DNA of 43,471 nt from Lachnospiraceae bacterium (GCA_031263035.1 JAISGP010000127.1:1-43471); one strand, 5' to 3'; positions 27,936 to 35,800 are shown, counted from the first letter of the stretch. Translations and numbers: made by a program. Notes: a model not told the origin generated them from the letters alone.

Positions 27936-28940
27936 ATGGAATTTAAACAACTTCTTTCATTTGCAAATGTAGTAAAATATGGCAGCTTTACAAAGGCTGC
28001 TGAAGAACTTTATACATCTCAGCCAACTATTAGTGCTCATATTAATCAACTGGAAGAGGAATTAAAATTTAGACTTATAATGCGAACAACTAAAAGAATT
28101 GAAGTAACACCAAAAGGAGAAGAACTTTATAAATTTGCAACTAAAGTACTATCTCTTAAAGAAGATTTAACTAACAGATGGGAATTAGAAAAATTAGAAC
28201 ATATAATTAGACTTGGTACTTCATCTATACCGTCAACTTATATTCTACCTGAAATATTGCCAGCCTTTATTAAAGCTTGCGATAATGAAAGACAAAATAA
28301 TTCGATCAATAACTCAAAAATCAATATTAAACAAAAAGCAAACAAGATTGGAGCTAACACAATCAATAAAGGAAAAGAATACAAAACAAATATTCAATTT
28401 AATATTCATGAAAACAGTAGTGAAAATATTATTTCGGATATATCTGATGGTATATTAGAAGTAGGACTTGTAGGAATAAAAACGAAAGCGGAAAACATAA
28501 AATTTACTCCTTTTTTTAAAGATGAAATCGTTTTAATTACTCCCTATTCAGATACATTTTTAGAATACAAAGAACAAAACACCTCTATAAAAGAGATGCT
28601 TCAAAATGAGCCTATTATTTTAAGAGAAAGTCCCTCTAATAATAAGAAATTCATGAATAATTATCTTAACCAACTTAAGCTTAAAGAAACTGACCTAAAG
28701 ATTACTGCCAGACTAAACGATTTAGAAAGTATAAAAGTATTAGTTGTAGGTGGTCTTGGAATTTCTATAATATCCAAAAAAGCCGCAGAAAATCTTGAGA
28801 AAGAAAAAAAAGTTCTTACATTTGCAATACCTAATCAAAGCAAAGTAAGAACCCTTTATATAGCTTATCGAAAAGACTTTATACTAAAAGCACCAACTAA
28901 GGCGTTTATTAAATTCGTAAGCAATTTTTATGTAAACTAA
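27936..28940 (+). CDS. LysR-family regulator, selenium-metabolism type
   Basis: LysR regulator (334 aa) of the kind found next to SDMH genes. The winged helix-turn-helix is at residues 1-60 (FTKAAEELYTSQPTISAHI). The effector domain runs from about 90 to the end, with VGGLGISIISKKAAE. Residues about 117-151 are an N/K-rich low-complexity insertion not expected in LysR effector domains. The ATG follows AGGAG. It faces yqeB, so control of the Moco operon in response to selenium, molybdate or an intermediate is likely but unproven. Its last 25 bases of repeat (28907-28931) recur at 33420-33444, so the C-terminus ...SNFYVN may have been supplied by an inserted element. Confidence 0.85.
   Translation: MEFKQLLSFANVVKYGSFTKAAEELYTSQPTISAHINQLEEELKFRLIMRTTKRIEVTPKGEELYKFATKVLSLKEDLTNRWELEKLEHIIRLGTSSIPSTYILPEILPAFIKACDNERQNNSINNSKINIKQKANKIGANTINKGKEYKTNIQFNIHENSSENIISDISDGILEVGLVGIKTKAENIKFTPFFKDEIVLITPYSDTFLEYKEQNTSIKEMLQNEPIILRESPSNNKKFMNNYLNQLKLKETDLKITARLNDLESIKVLVVGGLGISIISKKAAENLEKEKKVLTFAIPNQSKVRTLYIAYRKDFILKAPTKAFIKFVSNFYVN
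27959..27968. repeat. ATTTGCAAAT palindrome copy (inside lysR)
   Basis: 10-mer core copy. Other 10-mer-only copies: 6790-6799, 17863-17872, 24723-24732, 41308-41317, 43023-43032. Confidence 0.75.
28907..28931 (+). repeat. Left att-like direct repeat (3' end of lysR)
   Basis: An exact 25-base sequence, beginning TATTAAATTCG and ending GCAATTTTTAT, is repeated in the same orientation at 33420-33444. In lysR it encodes IKFVSNFY just before the stop. The copies bound a 4.5-kb block of accessory genes. Confidence 0.85.
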
Positions 28941-29039
28941 CAACTAATTAACACCATTCATATGCCAACTTAATCTTGCATTACTAATCTCTTATAGCTT
29001 TAATTAAATCAAAAAATTACATCTATAGAAATGATTGTC

Positions 29040-29198
29040 TTATACAATCTCAAAATGACTAGCAGCACTAATATGCAAGAGATGCATAATCCTTTCCATT
29101 ATAATTACTAAGTGTTGTAAACCATACATTTTCAAAAGTACTAAAACTATTATGATAATCACTAGTAATATGATAAGTATTACTTTACTCTTTTTCAT
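29040..29198 (-). CDS. Small hydrophobic membrane peptide of the bacteriocin cassette (possible frameshift)
   Basis: A 52-aa ORF downstream of the ABC ATPase gene (36-base gap), too short for routine ORF calling. GAAGGAG lies 9 bases before the ATG. Residues 2-5 are KKSK, then residues 6-23 are a run of I, L and V, clearly a membrane segment. The C-terminal 28 residues (KMYGLQHLV...) are less convincing. In another frame, the same DNA from about 29139 reads TFENVWFTTLSNYNGKDYA followed by a stop at 29068, which looks more like real protein. A one-base slip around 29139 would join the membrane segment to that tail. Function unknown; immunity or a transport accessory is possible. I do not recognise a family. 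Confidence 0.5.
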   Translation of the reverse strand: MKKSKVILIILLVIIIIVLVLLKMYGLQHLVIIMERIMHLLHISAASHFEIV

Positions 29199-29233
29199 AT
29201 ATTTTAACTCCTTCAAATAACTATTTGCTTTTT

Positions 29234-29866
29234 TTATTCTTTAACTAAATGTATTACTCTATCTGCAGCATCTGCAACTTCTTTATCGTGAGTAACACAG
29301 ATGATGGTCTTTCCTTCTTCTTTAAGATCTTTGAAAATATTTATAACATCAAGTTTATTTTTGTGATCTAAATTACCAGTTGGCTCATCAGCTAACACTA
29401 GTTCATATGGCTTCAACATCATTCTTGCAATTGCAACTTTTTGTTGTTCTCCTCCACTTAAGTAATAAACCTTCTTTTGCAAATAATTAGCATCTAATCC
29501 TACTTTTCCCATAATTTCATCAAGATTTTTTTCATCCTTTTTTTTACTATTATATTTAGCTATGCAAATATTTTCTTTAACTGTTTTATCCGGAAGTAGC
29601 AAATAATCCTGAAATATATATCCAAAAAATTCTTTTCGAAGCTGTTGTATATCTTTTTTACTAAATTGCTTTTTACCTTCAAGAATGACCTCTCCACTAT
29701 CTGGCTTTTCAATTAAACCTATAATATTTAATAAGGTTGTTTTTCCAACGCCACTTTCTCCTGTAATACAAACAAATTCATTTCTCTTTATAGACAAAGA
29801 TAAACTTGATAATACTATTTTCTTATCAAATTGCTTATAAACATTTGATAATTCTATCATTTTCAT
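29234..29866 (-). CDS. ABC transporter ATPase, bacteriocin export/immunity type
   Basis: ATPase of the MacB/LolD-like class (about 210 aa) that partners DUF1430 membrane proteins in lactococcin-972 loci. Walker A is GESGVGKTT, signature LSGGEQQKVAIARM, Walker B LVLADEPTGNLD and switch CVTHDKEVADAADRV. The longest frame opens at a TTG (29878) that forms the ribosome site, so ATG at 29866 (after GAGGAG, short 4-base spacer) or ATG at 29860 is more likely. It follows the DUF1430 gene on the same strand. Family call firm; partner assignment from context. Confidence 0.88.
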   Translation of the reverse strand: MKMIELSNVYKQFDKKIVLSSLSLSIKRNEFVCITGESGVGKTTLLNIIGLIEKPDSGEVILEGKKQFSKKDIQQLRKEFFGYIFQDYLLLPDKTVKENICIAKYNSKKKDEKNLDEIMGKVGLDANYLQKKVYYLSGGEQQKVAIARMMLKPYELVLADEPTGNLDHKNKLDVINIFKDLKEEGKTIICVTHDKEVADAADRVIHLVKE

Positions 29867-29956
29867 TTTACTCCTCAAAATTCAAAGTAGTAGTTTTTTC
29901 ACCCTCTCCAGGGTACAATTACTGATTTATCATAAAGCCTTAACATTAAAATACTT

Positions 29957-32074
29957 CTATTGTTCTCTCTTTAAAACATGCATTTCTCCTTTTTTTGTCA
30001 AATATCTATTTACAACCCAAGAAATTAAACAATCTAAAATAGACATTATGCAAATAATTCCAACCATATAAAACGTTATTTTCTGATATAAAATATCAGC
30101 TATAAATAGTATTAGTACATTCAAAACTACATTTCTATAAATCAAAGTTTTGTAGATTTGCCAAAAACTATATCCATGAAAAGATTTTATAATAATGTCT
30201 GAAAAATATGTTTTATAATAAGTATATATAATAACAACCATGAACATTACTAAAATCAAAGAGAGAATTATAGTATTAAACACTAAATTTTTTATATTTT
30301 GTTCAATAATTCTAATTTCTTCTCCTTTTTTATCATATACAGATACTATAGAATTTAATTCTACAATATTATACTTTTGTGCTATAACGCTAATTTCTTT
30401 CATTGCACTATATGCATTATTAGATTGAATAAAAAGATAGTTTCCAAAACATGATAGTAAAAAAGAATTATCAACATTTTCCGTATATACCGTAATTATA
30501 GCATCTTTTATTATGTTAGAACCATCTCCACTATTAGTGTTATATGTAAATATATTTAAATTATTATTAATATATATTATATTTATTTTTAAATCATTAA
30601 TATTGGACTTTATTTTCTTTTGTCCTTTAGCTTCTCTATAAATATTAGCCACATCCACTTTTTGAAAATAAAATTCATCTCTAAATGATTTTTTAATTAC
30701 ATTTTCAAATTTCTTATATTTTAAAGGTACTAATATATTCAAAACATTATCATCATAATTTATTCTACTAAGAGCATTTTTCCCATTTAATAATTTGATA
30801 GTATGTTTTTGCAAATAATTTCTATCTACCGTAATATTTTTACCATAAGGTGAATATAAATCCTCTTCTTTTTTCACATTTAACTTATAATTATAATCAA
30901 TAGGTCCACTATTTTTTGCAAAATAAGGACGTTCATAATTAATTGTATTAATCATAAATTCTTTATTTAAATTCTTTAATTCTTTATATTCTTCAAAGAA
31001 CTTTTTATTAAGCACATCCTCTTTTACTAGGTTTTCTTTTGGAGAAAAACCTGCAAATAAATTATACAGATTTTGAGTATTTTTCCATGCTTTTAAACTA
31101 TCGGACTTTTCTCTTAATATTTCTTTTTGAACAAAAAATTGATTAGCTAAAAATATAACTAATAATAATGCCAATATTCTAGCAATATATGAAATAATCA
31201 TTACTTTCTTTAAACCTTTTATTCTCCTACTATTTGTAATAGACGAAAATAAAAAGAATAAAGGTATTGATAATAAACATATCAATAAAAAAGATATTAC
31301 ATTTAACTTTATCATTATAGTAAAAATTTTTAAAGTTATAGGAGAAAAAATATTCCTATATATTACTAAACTCATAAGTACATTACCTACAATTATTGTT
31401 AAGAGCAGTGAAATATATATAGGTTTATTTAACATATAGTATATTCTAATATTGCTATATCCCCATAATTTATATATTAAATATCTTTTTTTACTGATTG
31501 AATAATAAAAATAAAGAGTTAATACAAATGCAAAAACAAAAAAAGATAAAATAAAAAAAGAATTGTTTTTATTATCACTAAAAAAACTAACAAAAGAAAA
31601 ATTATAGTTATTAGAATTCGTATCTTCATAAGAAAGAGTACAATCATCTTTAAGTAACTCAACAAACTGTTTAAGTGTACTCTTATCTTTAGAACTAATA
31701 AGTAACTCTCCCTTAAAACCAACATTCAAAATTTCTTTAAAGCTATGTACTTTTATTTCTCTATTAAAGATGATAGTTGGCACAAATACTATATTTTTAT
31801 ACTCTTTCTTTTTAGTAGTATATATATCTATTTTGTCTGAATTCAAAAAGCTATATTGTGCTATTTCCAAATTATTATCTTTTGAGAACTTTACAATTTT
31901 ATTTATTACTTCGTTTTTTGATGTAACATAATCATTAGTAAAACGAAGAGATACTCTAGTTTTATCTAGCAATATGTTATCTATATAACTGTTACTAATA
32001 TTCAAAAAAAAGAATACATTAAATAACATTGTCAAAGCAACAACTATTATAACTAACTTTTTTTGCACTATCAT
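29957..32074 (-). CDS. Bacteriocin-associated integral membrane protein (DUF1430-type)
   Basis: Large membrane protein (705 aa) of the lactococcin-972-associated type, resembling an FtsX/MacB-like permease. It has one N-terminal segment (about 8-28), a cluster of segments at about 175-310, a large extracellular region (about 320-590) and C-terminal segments ending near residue 695. A GYSFWQIYK-type loop follows the first C-terminal segment, as in the family. ATG at 32080 overlaps the AAAGGA site; the next in-frame ATG at 32074 has good spacing. It probably forms an export or immunity pump with the ATPase at 29234. Very low G+C here suggests foreign origin. Confidence 0.85.
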   Translation of the reverse strand: MIVQKKLVIIVVALTMLFNVFFFLNISNSYIDNILLDKTRVSLRFTNDYVTSKNEVINKIVKFSKDNNLEIAQYSFLNSDKIDIYTTKKKEYKNIVFVPTIIFNREIKVHSFKEILNVGFKGELLISSKDKSTLKQFVELLKDDCTLSYEDTNSNNYNFSFVSFFSDNKNNSFFILSFFVFAFVLTLYFYYSISKKRYLIYKLWGYSNIRIYYMLNKPIYISLLLTIIVGNVLMSLVIYRNIFSPITLKIFTIMIKLNVISFLLICLLSIPLFFLFSSITNSRRIKGLKKVMIISYIARILALLLVIFLANQFFVQKEILREKSDSLKAWKNTQNLYNLFAGFSPKENLVKEDVLNKKFFEEYKELKNLNKEFMINTINYERPYFAKNSGPIDYNYKLNVKKEEDLYSPYGKNITVDRNYLQKHTIKLLNGKNALSRINYDDNVLNILVPLKYKKFENVIKKSFRDEFYFQKVDVANIYREAKGQKKIKSNINDLKINIIYINNNLNIFTYNTNSGDGSNIIKDAIITVYTENVDNSFLLSCFGNYLFIQSNNAYSAMKEISVIAQKYNIVELNSIVSVYDKKGEEIRIIEQNIKNLVFNTIILSLILVMFMVVIIYTYYKTYFSDIIIKSFHGYSFWQIYKTLIYRNVVLNVLILFIADILYQKITFYMVGIICIMSILDCLISWVVNRYLTKKGEMHVLKREQ

Positions 32075-32100
32075 TTCCATCCTTTAAATATAATCAAAAT

Positions 32101-32161
32101 AACCAGAGTTTTGTTTTTCTCAAAAAAATATTAATGTCTTGAGATAACAAAATCTCTGGTT
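32101..32161. terminator. Long imperfect hairpin between bacteriocin and transporter genes
   Basis: AACCAGAG (32101-32108) pairs with CTCTGGTT (32154-32161), with further pairing inside. On the plus strand it is followed by a T run. On the transcribed minus strand the 3' flank is UUAUUUUGAUU, a weaker U tract. It could act as a leaky terminator giving more bacteriocin than pump. Confidence 0.55.
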
Positions 32162-32214
32162 TTTTTAAATACTATACCAAATTAAGCAAATATCTCCTTA
32201 ATAACTTAATATTG

Positions 32215-32631
32215 TTATTTAGTTGCTGCCCATACTTTATTGTTTGAAAGAGTTTGTTGAAGCCAAGGTGATATAGCTCTATGACCTTTGGATACCCATG
32301 CACTTCTTGTTGGTGTAGCATTCACATGATCATTGGTAGCCGAACACCTATGTGTTTTTTTGTTATTATCATAATTAGCTCTAAATAAAACACCATTATA
32401 CCAAGTAGCCCAAAGCGTTCCACCTGAAACAGAAACTTTCTTACCGTTAGTTATAGAAGGCGCAGAACTTGAAGAACGTAATATTAGTGCTGATGGTTTT
32501 TCAACTTTAAAACCAGTCCCTTCCTTTGAACTATTAACTAATGGACTTGCCGCAAAAACAGTACTACTAAGAGTAAACATCATCGTCACCGCCGCCACTA
32601 ATGATATTATTTTATTCTTTTTCTTTAACAC
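32215..32631 (-). CDS. Lactococcin-972-family bacteriocin precursor
   Basis: Secreted 138-aa protein. Signal peptide with KKK start, hydrophobic core and a V-F-A cleavage site after A27. The mature part keeps the family pattern: SGGTLWATWYNG, a tyrosine-containing NYDNNKKTHR, HVNAT, then SAWVSKGHRAISPW. Lactococcin 972 is a non-lantibiotic that blocks septum formation via lipid II, and its loci carry a DUF1430 protein and an ATPase, as here. The start is GTG, 8 bases after AAGGAGG. The protein is longer than lactococcin 972 (91 aa precursor). Activity is unknown. It has its own promoter at 32698-32726. Confidence 0.82.
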   Translation of the reverse strand: MLKKKNKIISLVAAVTMMFTLSSTVFAASPLVNSSKEGTGFKVEKPSALILRSSSSAPSITNGKKVSVSGGTLWATWYNGVLFRANYDNNKKTHRCSATNDHVNATPTRSAWVSKGHRAISPWLQQTLSNNKVWAATK

Positions 32632-32697
32632 AAATATTTCCTCCTTAACATTTTTATTTTTTAATGATAATTATATGTCGACATTTAATTCTTTATA

Positions 32698-32726
32698 AGT
32701 ATATGCTCATATTCCGCGAATTGCAA
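32698..32726 (-). promoter_or_regulatory. Promoter of the bacteriocin operon
   Basis: On the minus strand, TTGCAA (32721-32726), 17-base spacer, TATACT (32698-32703), ahead of the AAGGAGG and GTG at 32631. Confidence 0.7.
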
Positions 32727-32800
32727 TAACGCAAAACATTTTTTAGTACTTTTGTAAATTATTAACAAAGATAAGTGCTTTTTCTCTTTATATTTTTATT

Positions 32801-32816
32801 ACAATTGCACAATTGT
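32801..32816. repeat. Short repeat upstream of the bacteriocin promoter
   Basis: ACAATTG-C-ACAATTG-T: two CAATTG palindromes one turn or less apart, about 75 bases before the -35. Candidate activator or repressor site. 32727-32895 otherwise shows no gene. Confidence 0.3.
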
Positions 32817-32888
32817 CACCCCTTGCATTATTCATTTTTTATTCACAAAAAGAGAAAGTACGTTTATATTTAAACAAAATCTATTAAA

Positions 32889-32931
32889 AAAATCATTAAA
32901 AAACTAATATTCACTTTTCATGAATACTAGT
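32889..32931 (-). terminator. Terminator after the decayed doc gene
   Basis: ACTAATATTCA (32903-32913) pairs with TGAATACTAGT (32921-32931), one mismatch or wobble. On the minus strand it is followed by TTTTTT and then another T run. Confidence 0.7.
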
Positions 32932-32935
32932 TTTC

Positions 32936-33052
32936 TTAGTCTATGTTTCTTCTATTACTACTATTTATTTCCTCTTCTCTATCTGTAACCCCAACTATCC
33001 TATTTATTTCAGAATGAAGATAAATTACTTGGTATTTAGTTAGTTTTATCAT
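32936..33052 (-). pseudogene. doc: Truncated Doc/Fic-family toxin remnant
   Basis: Encodes MIKLTKYQVIYLHSEI and then ...IVGVTD before the resemblance ends and the frame stops after 38 aa. The start matches the first helix of Doc toxins (IKLTKEQVI-LH-type), which are normally about 125 aa and carry an HPFxxGN Fic motif; that core is missing. ATG overlaps the antitoxin stop as ATGA, the classic phd-doc junction. It sits inside the island, ending before a terminator. Clearly non-functional as a toxin. Confidence 0.7.
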
Positions 33053-33288
33053 TTAGCTAAAACCTCATAAGCTTCTTTATTCTGATTGATTAATTTATTA
33101 GAAATCTTTTTTTAATTTTCCTCCAATACATAACTATCATCAGCGCTATTGAAATCAATAATTAAATATCGAGGAAAATTATTTTTTAAAATAACTACCG
33201 AACCCATTTTATCAACTTATTTCGCTACTTTTAAAAAATCTTGATTTGCTTCAGAAATTGAAACCATAGTATTTATATCTATCTTCAA
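33049..33288 (-). pseudogene. phd: Broken Phd/YefM-family antitoxin
   Basis: A 79-codon frame with perfect GGAGGTGA 6 bases before TTG at 33288. It reads KIDINTMVSISEANQDF, then after a TAA at 33217-33219 VDKMGSVVILKNN and PRYLIIDFNSADDS, then a second TAA at 33112-33114, ending NKEAYEVLAK. This is a full Phd antitoxin interrupted by two in-frame ochre codons at residues 24 and 59. The ribosome site and frame are otherwise intact, so the inactivation may be recent. It overlaps doc by 4 bases. A sequencing error is unlikely to produce both stops. Confidence 0.8.
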
Positions 33289-33419
33289 AATATGTCACCT
33301 CCAATACAAATATCAAAATATATTTTAGAATAATTTCAAGCTATTTTTAACTTACTCAACCAATTGACAATAAAAAACCTTATATTTAATTTACATAAAA
33401 ACAATTGTACCAAAACTAC

Positions 33420-33444
33420 TATTAAATTCGTAAGCAATTTTTAT
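33420..33444 (+). repeat. Right att-like direct repeat (second copy of the lysR 3' end)
   Basis: Exact 25-base copy of 28907-28931. The frame still reads IKFVSNFY, then M-K-stop instead of V-N-stop. It lies 21 bases from the end of the ABC-2 permease gene, marking the right island boundary. Confidence 0.85.
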
Positions 33445-33464
33445 ATGAAATAATAAATTATTAA

Positions 33465-34136
33465 TTATAAATTCAATTCCTTATTTTTATATATAGTTAC
33501 AGATACCATTATTGATATACATAAAGCAATCAATGCAATTATAAATAATATTGTGGCACCATACTTAAATAAAAACTGAATATTTACATTTCTATCAAGC
33601 CAGCTAAAATTTACATTTGATAAAAGACCTGTACACCAAGGTATCGCAATAGTTGCCACTAAGGGAATAAGCTTTGCCCTATCATATCCAAGTTTATATA
33701 AAAATGGAATAAATATGCTGTACATTAATGCAAGAATTGAAAATACAATTGTAACCTTACTAAGACTTAAATGTGGAAGCTCTATATTTATCAAGGATTT
33801 CGTAGGAAGAAAATCTATAAAACAATATACTATTAATGAAACAAAATACATGATAATTAGTGTTAAATATAAAGATAATACCTGACTTTTTCTAGAATAT
33901 TTTGTTACACATAAAAATATCCATCCATTATATTTATTTTCTACTGAAGCAATCTGATCATATACAAAGTATATAACAAACATGGTTTGAAAAATTAAAG
34001 GTATTATACCTCCATAATAACTATTCAGAGTATTTGCAACAAATATTGGTACTGCTACTAACACTATAATAAGTGGCACATAGTATTTTCGTATTATTAT
34101 AAGATTTTTTACTATTAACTCTATGTATTTACGCAT
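33465..34136 (-). CDS. ABC-2-type membrane permease
   Basis: Hydrophobic 223-aa protein with about six membrane segments and no conserved catalytic motif, partner of the ATPase just upstream. ATG at 34136 overlaps the ATPase stop (ATGCGTAA), indicating translational coupling; a GTG at 34145 is possible. Such small ABC-2 permeases with BcrA-like ATPases often give resistance or immunity to peptides. Substrate unknown. It lies next to, but outside, the island repeats. Confidence 0.75.
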   Translation of the reverse strand: MRKYIELIVKNLIIIRKYYVPLIIVLVAVPIFVANTLNSYYGGIIPLIFQTMFVIYFVYDQIASVENKYNGWIFLCVTKYSRKSQVLSLYLTLIIMYFVSLIVYCFIDFLPTKSLINIELPHLSLSKVTIVFSILALMYSIFIPFLYKLGYDRAKLIPLVATIAIPWCTGLLSNVNFSWLDRNVNIQFLFKYGATILFIIALIALCISIMVSVTIYKNKELNL

Positions 34137-34866
34137 CTTCTTCACCTGTTATCATTTTAAGCATTAAATCATCTAGTCCAGTTTTACCTAGAACAATCAG
34201 CTTTTCTTCCTTTAAAGTCTCCATGGTTTTATCTAAGATTATCTTTCCATCATTAATTAATATAATATGATCTGCAACATCTTCAATATCAGACAGTATG
34301 TGTGTTGAGAAAAATACACAATGTTCTTCCTCTTTTACCCATTCTGATAGTATATCTATAAACTGCTTTCTCACAAATGGATCTAATCCACTTGTAGGTT
34401 CATCCATAATTAAAATCTTAGGTTCATGAGATAAAGCTAGTGCTAATGACAATTTAACCTTCATGCCTTTTGAATAGGTTTCTATCTTCTGCTCCATAGG
34501 TAGCTTAAATTTACTAATATATTTCGTAAACATCTCATTATTCCATCTTGTAAAAGCTTTTCTATAAATATTTACCATTTGCTTACAAGTAAGATGTTCA
34601 TATAACATATTTTTATCTAAAACAATTCCAATAGAATTATTAATTTTCTCTCTACTTAATCCATTTTGCTTCTCTCCAAGAAAACTTATAGAGCCACTAT
34701 CAGCTTTTATTAATCCTAAAAGCATTTTTATCGTTGTCGTCTTGCCAGCACCATTAATTCCCAGAAAACCTGTAATACTATTTGCAAATATAGAAAAGCT
34801 TATATTTTCTAATTTAAATCTATGGTATACTTTACTTAAATTTTCTACTCTAATAATCTCTTTCAT
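34129..34866 (-). CDS. BcrA/CcmA-like ABC exporter ATPase
   Basis: ATPase (245 aa) of the ABC-2/drug or peptide exporter class. Walker A GINGAGKTT, Q-loop, signature-like TYSKGMKVKLSLALAL, Walker B ILIMDEPTSGLDP and switch STHILSDIEDVADH. The frame is open 24 codons upstream, but GGTGG precedes ATG at 34866 (MKEIIRVENLSKVY). Overlaps the permease gene by 8 bases. Divergent from the NADPH reductase gene. Substrate unknown; antimicrobial-peptide resistance is a reasonable guess only. Confidence 0.85.
   Translation of the reverse strand: MKEIIRVENLSKVYHRFKLENISFSIFANSITGFLGINGAGKTTTIKMLLGLIKADSGSISFLGEKQNGLSREKINNSIGIVLDKNMLYEHLTCKQMVNIYRKAFTRWNNEMFTKYISKFKLPMEQKIETYSKGMKVKLSLALALSHEPKILIMDEPTSGLDPFVRKQFIDILSEWVKEEEHCVFFSTHILSDIEDVADHIILINDGKIILDKTMETLKEEKLIVLGKTGLDDLMLKMITGEEDA
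34779..34790. repeat. TATTTGCAAATA palindrome copy (inside the ABC ATPase gene)
   Basis: Perfect 12-mer in coding sequence just after the ATPase start; fifth identical copy. Confidence 0.8.
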
Positions 34867-35004
34867 TATAACCACCCAATTAATATTTATAAAAACGATT
34901 GGTATAATTGTAACATACTTACTTTTCTTTTTAAACATAAATACAATTTTATACTATAAAAATAGAATTTCAAAAACAATCACAATCACATGGAGGATTT
35001 AATT

Positions 35005-35694
35005 ATGAAAATAGTTGCAATAACCGGAACTGAAGTTAAAGGGTGTACATATAATATAAAAAATATTTTTTTAGATACTCTTCGTGAGGGGAATGAAATA
35101 AAAGAATTTTATCTTCCAAAAGATTGTCCTCATTTTTGTTGTGGGTGTAAAACTTGTTTTAATATAGATGAAAACAAATGCCCTCACGCCATGGATACTA
35201 TGAACATATGGAGCGCTATGATGGATGCTGATTTGCTGGTATTTGCATATCCTGTATATTGCATGAGAACTCCAGGTCAAATGAAGGCATTATTAGATCA
35301 CTTTGGTGTTCACTTTATGGCTCACCGTCCCAAGAAAGAAATGTTCTCTAAGAAAGCTGTTATCATAACCCAAAGTATAGGAGCACCAAATAATGCAGCA
35401 CAAAAAGACGTAGCAACAAGCCTAACATGGCTAGGAATTTCAGATATTCGTAAAATTGGATTTATGTTAATGGAAGGTGCTAATTGGGATCAATTATCTG
35501 ATAAAAAAAGACAGTCTATTACTAATAAGACTGTAACCCTTGCTAAAAGATATACTCAAAATTATAAAGTTCATAAAAGTATAAAGCATCATATTCTATT
35601 TAAAGTATGTACTCTTATGCATAAAAGTGCATTAAAGAATGAAGTAAACCAAAGTGTTGATACTAAATACTGGTTAGAAAATGGATGGATATAG
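35005..35694 (+). CDS. Flavodoxin-like NAD(P)H-dependent FMN reductase/oxidoreductase
   Basis: FMN-binding flavodoxin-fold protein (229 aa). Early ITGTEVKGCTYN gives the FMN phosphate region. CPHFCCGCKTCF followed by NKCPH is the cysteine pattern of the iron-sulfur-flavoprotein-like or NADPH-dependent FMN reductase group. FAYPVYCMRTPGQMKALLDH is the conserved flavin-binding loop. GGAGG lies 8 bases before ATG at 35005; an ATG at 34990 overlaps that site. Only rightward gene in this part, closed by the terminator at 35726. Substrate not evident. Confidence 0.8.
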   Translation: MKIVAITGTEVKGCTYNIKNIFLDTLREGNEIKEFYLPKDCPHFCCGCKTCFNIDENKCPHAMDTMNIWSAMMDADLLVFAYPVYCMRTPGQMKALLDHFGVHFMAHRPKKEMFSKKAVIITQSIGAPNNAAQKDVATSLTWLGISDIRKIGFMLMEGANWDQLSDKKRQSITNKTVTLAKRYTQNYKVHKSIKHHILFKVCTLMHKSALKNEVNQSVDTKYWLENGWI

Positions 35695-35725
35695 GTAAAA
35701 ATCAATTAAATATAGATAAAAGATA

Positions 35726-35765
35726 GAGCTATCACACCAAAAAATTTGTGTGGTAGCTCATTTTT
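35726..35765 (+). terminator. Rho-independent terminator after the flavodoxin-like gene
   Basis: GAGCTATCACAC (35726-35737) pairs with GTGTGGTAGCTC (35748-35759, one wobble), then ATTTTT. It can also work leftward for the ABC operon ending at 35801. Confidence 0.85.
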
Positions 35766-35800
35766 CGTAAATACCAGTTTTTATTTTGTATTGCTGCTTT

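Larger units (their letters stand above)
28907..33444. mobile_element. Putative inserted island with bacteriocin cassette (no integrase seen)
   Basis: Between the two 25-bp repeats lie a small hydrophobic ORF, an ABC ATPase, a DUF1430-type membrane protein, a lactococcin-972-like bacteriocin and a decayed Phd-Doc pair. All are leftward and unrelated to the flanking cofactor genes. Duplication of a gene's 3' end is the usual footprint of site-specific integration. The right copy would also encode IKFVSNFY followed by MK and a stop, so it looks like the ancestral lysR tail. No recombinase lies inside; it may have been lost, or act in trans. Confidence 0.6.

Noticed and set aside
33049..33288. 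Stop readthrough or selenocysteine in the antitoxin frame
   Set aside because: Both internal stops are TAA, not TGA, so selenocysteine is excluded; decay is simpler.
28941..33419. Integrase, transposase or terminal inverted repeats for the island
   Set aside because: No ORF in the block resembles a recombinase and I see no inverted ends; only the direct repeats support mobility.
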